Origin: JAOZTV01 sp965371805
GTDB lineage: Bacteria; Acidobacteriota; Aminicenantia; UBA2199
NCBI GenBank assembly: GCA_965371805.1
Contig: CBDUZW010000024.1
Span: forward strand, 1-57,652
Direction of reading: 5' to 3'
Length of the DNA stretch: 57,652 nucleotides
Shown: in pieces, positions 53,728-57,652 of the stretch
How the letters are laid out: every line of letters begins with the position of its first letter
Position numbering within the stretch: the stretch's first letter is position 1
Program-made: the position numbers and the translations under genes
The notes under the pieces: generated by a model
Databases searched by the model: none
The model's input: the letters and a program-made list of their open reading frames with translations, nothing else
What the model was told of the DNA's origin: nothing

Positions 53728-54627
53728 TTAAAATTTAGCAAGTGACTCAAGACATCTCAATGTATGAATTGGATTAGAGTCTGGACAAATTTTCAGTTCT
53801 GGTAATTTTAATCCATACTCTATACCCAATTTATCAGCAGATAAGATCCATCTGCATAATTGTGATAAACGTGATTCAATTGATAAATTATTAAGTTTTT
53901 CAAAATCAAAAAAAAGTATAGAGTCGCTGCCACTGGAAAATTCCTTAACATTTAAAGCTCTACCCCGGGCAAATGATTTCCAGTCTATATGGTGCATTGA
54001 TTCTCCAATTCTATATGGTTTTAATCCTGAAAAATCATCACCACCTTTGAAGCTCATACCATAATCCAAACCATTCGAATTTAAATTTTCTTCTATCCAT
54101 GCATGTTCTCCTCTTGGCCTTGGATAAACAAGATAAGATTTACTACATTCTATTTTTTTCTCTACCAAAAAAACAGCAAGTGGAAAAATAGATAAAATAG
54201 TAATATTATTAATTGTAAATTGACCTCTTTTTTGAGTAGGAATAGAAAAGCTTACACTGACATTTGATTGTAAATTAATTGAAAAAGGACCTGAGATTTC
54301 TGTGTTTTTAGAATCTTTAATCCATATTCCAAATTTATTTTTTGTTGAGAGGTTTGTTAATTCTAAGCTGATTTTTAATTTACTCCCTGCAAAAACAGAT
54401 TCATATCTAAGGTTTGAAATATCAATATTTCTTAGATTATTTTTTGTATAAATAAAACTTATCAGCAAGAAACTTAATATAAAAAAAGTGAACATATATG
54501 CCATATTATTTCCATAATTAATTGAAGCGATCAACATTGATATTATGATAAATATTAGAATATATCCTGATTTTGTCGGTTTTGTTGTTATTTTGATTTG
54601 ATTATGTTTTTTATTATTAATCGACAT
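53728..54627 (-). CDS. DUF58 domain membrane protein
   Basis: This 299-residue protein has two N-terminal membrane helices (19-57), a beta-rich middle and the DUF58 core motif SGLKPYRIGESMHHIDWKSF followed by ARGRALNVKEF. DUF58 proteins are VWA-related partners of MoxR ATPases. The protein is on the short side (300-450 is usual) because the VWA-like C-terminus is abbreviated. The start shares one base with the moxR stop, so translation is coupled. Confidence 0.88.
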   Translation of the reverse strand: MSINNKKHNQIKITTKPTKSGYILIFIIISMLIASINYGNNMAYMFTFFILSFLLISFIYTKNNLRNIDISNLRYESVFAGSKLKISLELTNLSTKNKFGIWIKDSKNTEISGPFSINLQSNVSVSFSIPTQKRGQFTINNITILSIFPLAVFLVEKKIECSKSYLVYPRPRGEHAWIEENLNSNGLDYGMSFKGGDDFSGLKPYRIGESMHHIDWKSFARGRALNVKEFSSGSDSILFFDFEKLNNLSIESRLSQLCRWILSADKLGIEYGLKLPELKICPDSNPIHTLRCLESLAKF

Positions 54628-55553
54628 TAATTATTTAATGAAATGGTTCTTATAAGATTATCTACTATTGGAAAACTACTTTTCTTCATATCAGTACTTT
54701 CAGGAGACAGACGGTGCTCCAACACGCTTCCTGCCACTGCTTGAACATCCTCTGGAATAATCATTTCTCTTCCGTTGGTAAATGCCCAGGCTTGTGATGC
54801 TTTAACCAGTGCAATACCTGCTCTTGGAGATAATCCTATATATTTATCAGGATTATTTCTGCTTGAAGTAATAATATTTTGTATATAATCTAATATTGGA
54901 TCTGAAATATGAATTTTTTGTACGAGCCTTTGCATTTCTATAAAGGTATTTAATTGAATAACTGGTTTTAAATTCCTTATCATATTATGTCTGTTATTTC
55001 CGGTTAAAATCTTTCTCTCAGAATTAAAGTCAGGATATCCTAATTGGATACGCATTAAAAAACGATCTAACTGGGATTCCGGGATTGGAAATGTACCTGT
55101 ATGATATCTTTGATTCTGAGTTGCAATTACAAAAAAGGGATCAGGAAGTACATAGGTAGTATTATCAATTGAAATTTGTTGTTCTTCCATTGCTTCCAGA
55201 AATGAACTTTGAGTTCTTGGAGATGCTCTGTTTAGTTCATCTACAAGAATCATATTATTGAAAAGAGGACCTTTATGAAATGTAAATTCTTTTTTTGTGC
55301 GATCAAAAACAGAAGTCCCTATAATATCAGCTGGTAAAAGATCACTTGTGCATTGAATCCGGTTAAAATTCAGTCCAAGAGTTTTTGCTATAGATTGTGC
55401 TAATGTTGTTTTCCCAACACCTGGAATATCTTCAATTAATAAATGTCCCTTTGCAAGTAAACATGTTAAAACAAGGCGAATCTCTTTTTCTTTTCCTAAT
55501 ATTATATTATTAATTGATAATAATATATTGTTTACCGTTTCTTGTATATCCAT
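54627..55553 (-). CDS. MoxR-family AAA+ ATPase
   Basis: This 308-residue cytoplasmic AAA+ chaperone has Walker A EDIPGVGKTTLAQS (about 37-50), Walker B NMILVDELNRASPRTQSSFL, sensor 1 FVIATQNQ and a C-terminal lid with LSPRAGIALVKASQAWAF. MoxR ATPases are thought to activate or assemble the VWA/DUF58 partner. It is in an operon with DUF58 and TgpA below and the CvfB-like gene 10 bases above. Confidence 0.93.
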   Translation of the reverse strand: MDIQETVNNILLSINNIILGKEKEIRLVLTCLLAKGHLLIEDIPGVGKTTLAQSIAKTLGLNFNRIQCTSDLLPADIIGTSVFDRTKKEFTFHKGPLFNNMILVDELNRASPRTQSSFLEAMEEQQISIDNTTYVLPDPFFVIATQNQRYHTGTFPIPESQLDRFLMRIQLGYPDFNSERKILTGNNRHNMIRNLKPVIQLNTFIEMQRLVQKIHISDPILDYIQNIITSSRNNPDKYIGLSPRAGIALVKASQAWAFTNGREMIIPEDVQAVAGSVLEHRLSPESTDMKKSSFPIVDNLIRTISLNN

Positions 55554-55563
55554 AATGGAATTA

Positions 55564-56394
55564 TTAAATTATTTCTATTGAGTCTTCATTTTTCTTAATA
55601 AATTCGTCTTTAAGAAGTCTCCCGACTGCTCTTTTAAAGGCTTTTTTACTGATATTCAATTCTTCTTGTATTTTTTCAGGGGTACTTCTGTCAGTCAATT
55701 CCAGTATCCCTTTATTAGCTTTCATTTTTATTAAAATAATTTCAGAATCATCAATTAACTGTATTCCTGCTTTTTTTCTCGTGGAAATATCAAGTTTACC
55801 ATCATCTCTTACTCTTATTACTCTGCCGGAGATTTTATCTCCATAGTCCAAATTAACATAATTTTCTGTTTTAGGTATTAATCCAAAATAAATATTGTCA
55901 ATAGCAACCAGAGTGCTTTCATTTTCCAATATTTTATAAACTACACCACTTACCAGATCATCTTTCTGGTATTTTGAACCAATCTTTAAATGGTCATAAA
56001 TGTCAGTTGTAGCTCTGATCTTTCCTTCCTTATTTACAAAAATCCTGAAAAGGTAAGATTTTCCCTCTTGCAGATTATAGAAGATGTTGTCTCTTGGAGA
56101 AAAAAGTTCAACTATAAAGCCCCAGTCTAAATAAGCACCTTTTGAAGTAAACTCCTGTACTTTCAGGTATGCAATATCTCCAGCTTCTGCAAGAGGTTTT
56201 CTTAATGAAGCAACTAAATTGCCGAAATGATCAGAGAAAACAAAAACCTCCAATTTGCTACCGACCCGGGTATTTCTTGGTATCAGATCAGCTGCAAGTA
56301 AAACACTTTCTTCATTTCTATCACAGATTAATAAAGCTCCCTTCATTGTGATTTCCTGTATTTTTAAAGTTTGAACACAACCAATCTTTAACAT
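55564..56394 (-). CDS. CvfB/YitL-like S1 RNA-binding protein
   Basis: This 276-residue protein has three S1-like OB folds (LLAADLIPRNTRVGSKLEVF; EFTSKGAYLDWGF; DYGDKISGRVIRVRDDGKLD) and a C-terminal winged helix (KIQEELNISKKAFKRAVGRL). This is the CvfB layout, whose S. aureus member affects virulence gene expression through RNA. The role here is probably RNA binding. AAGGAGA precedes the ATG. It starts 15 bases after the oxidoreductase gene. Confidence 0.85.
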   Translation of the reverse strand: MLKIGCVQTLKIQEITMKGALLICDRNEESVLLAADLIPRNTRVGSKLEVFVFSDHFGNLVASLRKPLAEAGDIAYLKVQEFTSKGAYLDWGFIVELFSPRDNIFYNLQEGKSYLFRIFVNKEGKIRATTDIYDHLKIGSKYQKDDLVSGVVYKILENESTLVAIDNIYFGLIPKTENYVNLDYGDKISGRVIRVRDDGKLDISTRKKAGIQLIDDSEIILIKMKANKGILELTDRSTPEKIQEELNISKKAFKRAVGRLLKDEFIKKNEDSIEII

Positions 56395-56409
56395 TATTTT
56401 CTCCTTATG

Positions 56410-57534
56410 TTATTTTAAACTCTCAGTACTAATAAAAGATCTGTTAATTGAAAATTCACTAAAATCGGCAAGCCATTCTCCAGTAATCATAAAATGGGCC
56501 ATATATTTACCGATTGCAGGTCCGAACATAAATCCATGTCCGCTCATTCCTGCTGATACATATAGGTTTTTAATATTTGTTTCGTCAACAATTGGACTTC
56601 CGTCAGGTGTCATACTATAACTTCCTGACCAATGTCTTAAAATTGAAGCATTTTTTAAAGCAGGTACAAGTCTCATCATTCTTTTTGCAATTTGAGGGAG
56701 AAAATCCGGTGTGACATCCTCTCTTATTCCCGGCACAATAGGGATTGGAGTAAAACATCCTATAACCTGACCTGTTATAAGCTGTTGAAAATAACATCCA
56801 TCTTTCCTGTAATCTACAATCATCGGATCAAAAAATTTATCCATTCTGCTTGTAATCATAGCTTCATGTCGTTCTGGAAAAATAGGAAGGTCGAGTCCTG
56901 CTTTATCTCCTAACTCTTTTGTCCACGGGCCAGCACTTATTAAAACTTTTTCAGCCTGTATTTTTATGTTATCTTCTAATTCTAAAGAAAAATGACTCTC
57001 TTTTTTAATATCCAATACAGTGGTGCCCGTTACTATTCTACCACCATTTTTTTCAATTCCCTCTTTATATCCCTTTAAAACATAAAATGGATATGCCTGA
57101 GCATCCTCTGGGCAATATGCTGCTCCCAATACACCTTCTATATTAAGTTCCGGAACTATTTCTTTTGCCTGTTCAGCTGTTATTAAAGAAACATTGACTC
57201 CTTCCTTTTGTTGAATCTTAACATTATTTCTAAATATTTCCAGCAATTCCTGATTATGTGCAAGAAGAAGATAACCACCCTGTTCAAATTCAACTGAGAA
57301 TCCAAATGCCTCTTCCATTTCAGAAAAGAGTTTTATGTTTTCCTTCATGATTTTAATAGATGAAGGAGTTGAAAATTGTTGCCGTATTCCGCCAATACAT
57401 CTGCTTGTAGAACCTGATCCAATTGTGTCTTTTTCAATAACAATTATATTCTTGTTTTTTAAACTTAAATAATAAGCTGTAGCCATTCCAATTATTCCAC
57501 CACCAATCACTGCAATGTCATAAGTTTTCTTCAT
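56410..57534 (-). CDS. FAD-dependent amino-acid oxidase-family oxidoreductase
   Basis: This protein of about 374 residues belongs to the DAO family (sarcosine, glycine, dimethylglycine and related oxidases or dehydrogenases). The N-terminal dinucleotide motif VIGGGIIGMATAYYL is at 7-21. GSTSRCIGGIRQQF marks the flavin-proximal region, and the C-terminal LRHWSGSYSMTPDGSPIVDE and SAGMSGHGFMFGPAIGK are DAO signatures closest to sarcosine oxidase beta-like proteins. Substrate cannot be told from sequence. The ATG at 57534 has GGAG upstream and was preferred to an N-terminal extension to 57576. It is first in the operon ending with TgpA. Confidence 0.88.
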   Translation of the reverse strand: MKKTYDIAVIGGGIIGMATAYYLSLKNKNIIVIEKDTIGSGSTSRCIGGIRQQFSTPSSIKIMKENIKLFSEMEEAFGFSVEFEQGGYLLLAHNQELLEIFRNNVKIQQKEGVNVSLITAEQAKEIVPELNIEGVLGAAYCPEDAQAYPFYVLKGYKEGIEKNGGRIVTGTTVLDIKKESHFSLELEDNIKIQAEKVLISAGPWTKELGDKAGLDLPIFPERHEAMITSRMDKFFDPMIVDYRKDGCYFQQLITGQVIGCFTPIPIVPGIREDVTPDFLPQIAKRMMRLVPALKNASILRHWSGSYSMTPDGSPIVDETNIKNLYVSAGMSGHGFMFGPAIGKYMAHFMITGEWLADFSEFSINRSFISTESLK

Positions 57535-57566
57535 GCCCGAATCTCCATATATGATTTGTAAATAAA

Positions 57567-57595
57567 AAAGTAACATACAGCTATATCTAAGTCAA
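57567..57595 (-). promoter_or_regulatory. Promoter of the FAD oxidoreductase-to-TgpA operon
   Basis: On the minus strand TTGACT (57595-57590), a 17-base spacer and TACTTT (57572-57567) precede the ATG at 57534 by about 30 bases. The -35 is good and the -10 is fair. Confidence 0.45.
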
Positions 57596-57652
57596 GGTAT
57601 TGTACGAGTCCATAACATATTAGATTTAAAAGAATTTTTAATCACCATATTC

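Noticed and set aside
1..57652. CRISPR arrays, tRNA/rRNA genes, transposases, phage genes, riboswitches
   Set aside because: No regularly spaced repeats, cloverleaf sequences, DDE/recombinase motifs, structural phage proteins or recognisable riboswitch cores were found on either strand by reading.

Overview
The window is AT-rich (about 30% GC by eye), densely coded, and carries no rRNA, tRNA, CRISPR array or transposase that I can see. Start sites mostly have an AAGGAG-type ribosome binding site. Many products have signal peptides or lipoboxes, and TgpA/DUF58/MoxR, CvfB-like, UvrA/UvrC and KtrAB core genes are present. Ser/Thr kinases with TolB-like and TPR tails, PD40 and six-bladed propellers, and transmembrane propeller-HTH regulators suggest a Gram-negative bacterium of the Acidobacteriota/Aminicenantes or spirochaete kind. 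I cannot assign it from sequence alone.

Layout. (1) 0-3.9 kb: signal peptidase I, KtrB and KtrA potassium uptake, and an Rh-type ammonium channel. (2) 3.9-24 kb: an accessory block of secreted proteins: PD40/TolB-like propellers, three metallo-beta-lactamase-fold hydrolases (two with TPR tails), a serine beta-lactamase-fold hydrolase with TPR tail, a TlpA-type thioredoxin, a GEGPQE propeller and an ankyrin-PD40 fusion. It holds two unusual regulators in which a periplasmic propeller sensor is joined through one membrane helix directly to an AraC or LuxR DNA-binding domain. Several gene tails and frameshifted copies lie between the genes. (3) 24-34.6 kb: a minus-strand island of sulfotransferases, glycosyltransferase domains and an ABC exporter, including a 1064-residue sulfotransferase/GT-like/sulfotransferase fusion. 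It is flanked by direct repeats of the LuxR-domain coding sequence and contains remnants of another sulfotransferase and possibly of an NRPS adenylation domain. (4) 35-36 kb: a secreted BNR-repeat protein. (5) 36-43.2 kb: a signalling operon: GAF-PP2C phosphatase, double ABM-like protein, and two Ser/Thr kinase-TolB-TPR receptors, the second broken by an in-frame TAA. (6) 43.3-46.8 kb: three GEGP(E/R)E(F) propellers, one frameshifted, followed by a duplicated uvrC tail. (7) 46.9-57.6 kb: core genes uvrC-uvrA, pspC, and an operon of FAD oxidoreductase, CvfB-like, MoxR, DUF58 and TgpA-like transglutaminase.

The most interesting signals are: a shared operator TGACA-N2-TGTCA, like a CRP/FNR-family site, upstream of four promoters that all drive secreted propeller/hydrolase genes; the repeat-flanked sulfation island with its triple-domain enzyme; the kinase-free one-component propeller regulators; and the PP2C/ABM/kinase module. 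A recurrent pattern of homopolymer frameshifts, duplicated 3' gene ends and pseudogenes shows that the accessory block is recombining quickly, although some frameshifts could be assembly errors. Functions given for the accessory genes are family-level inferences.
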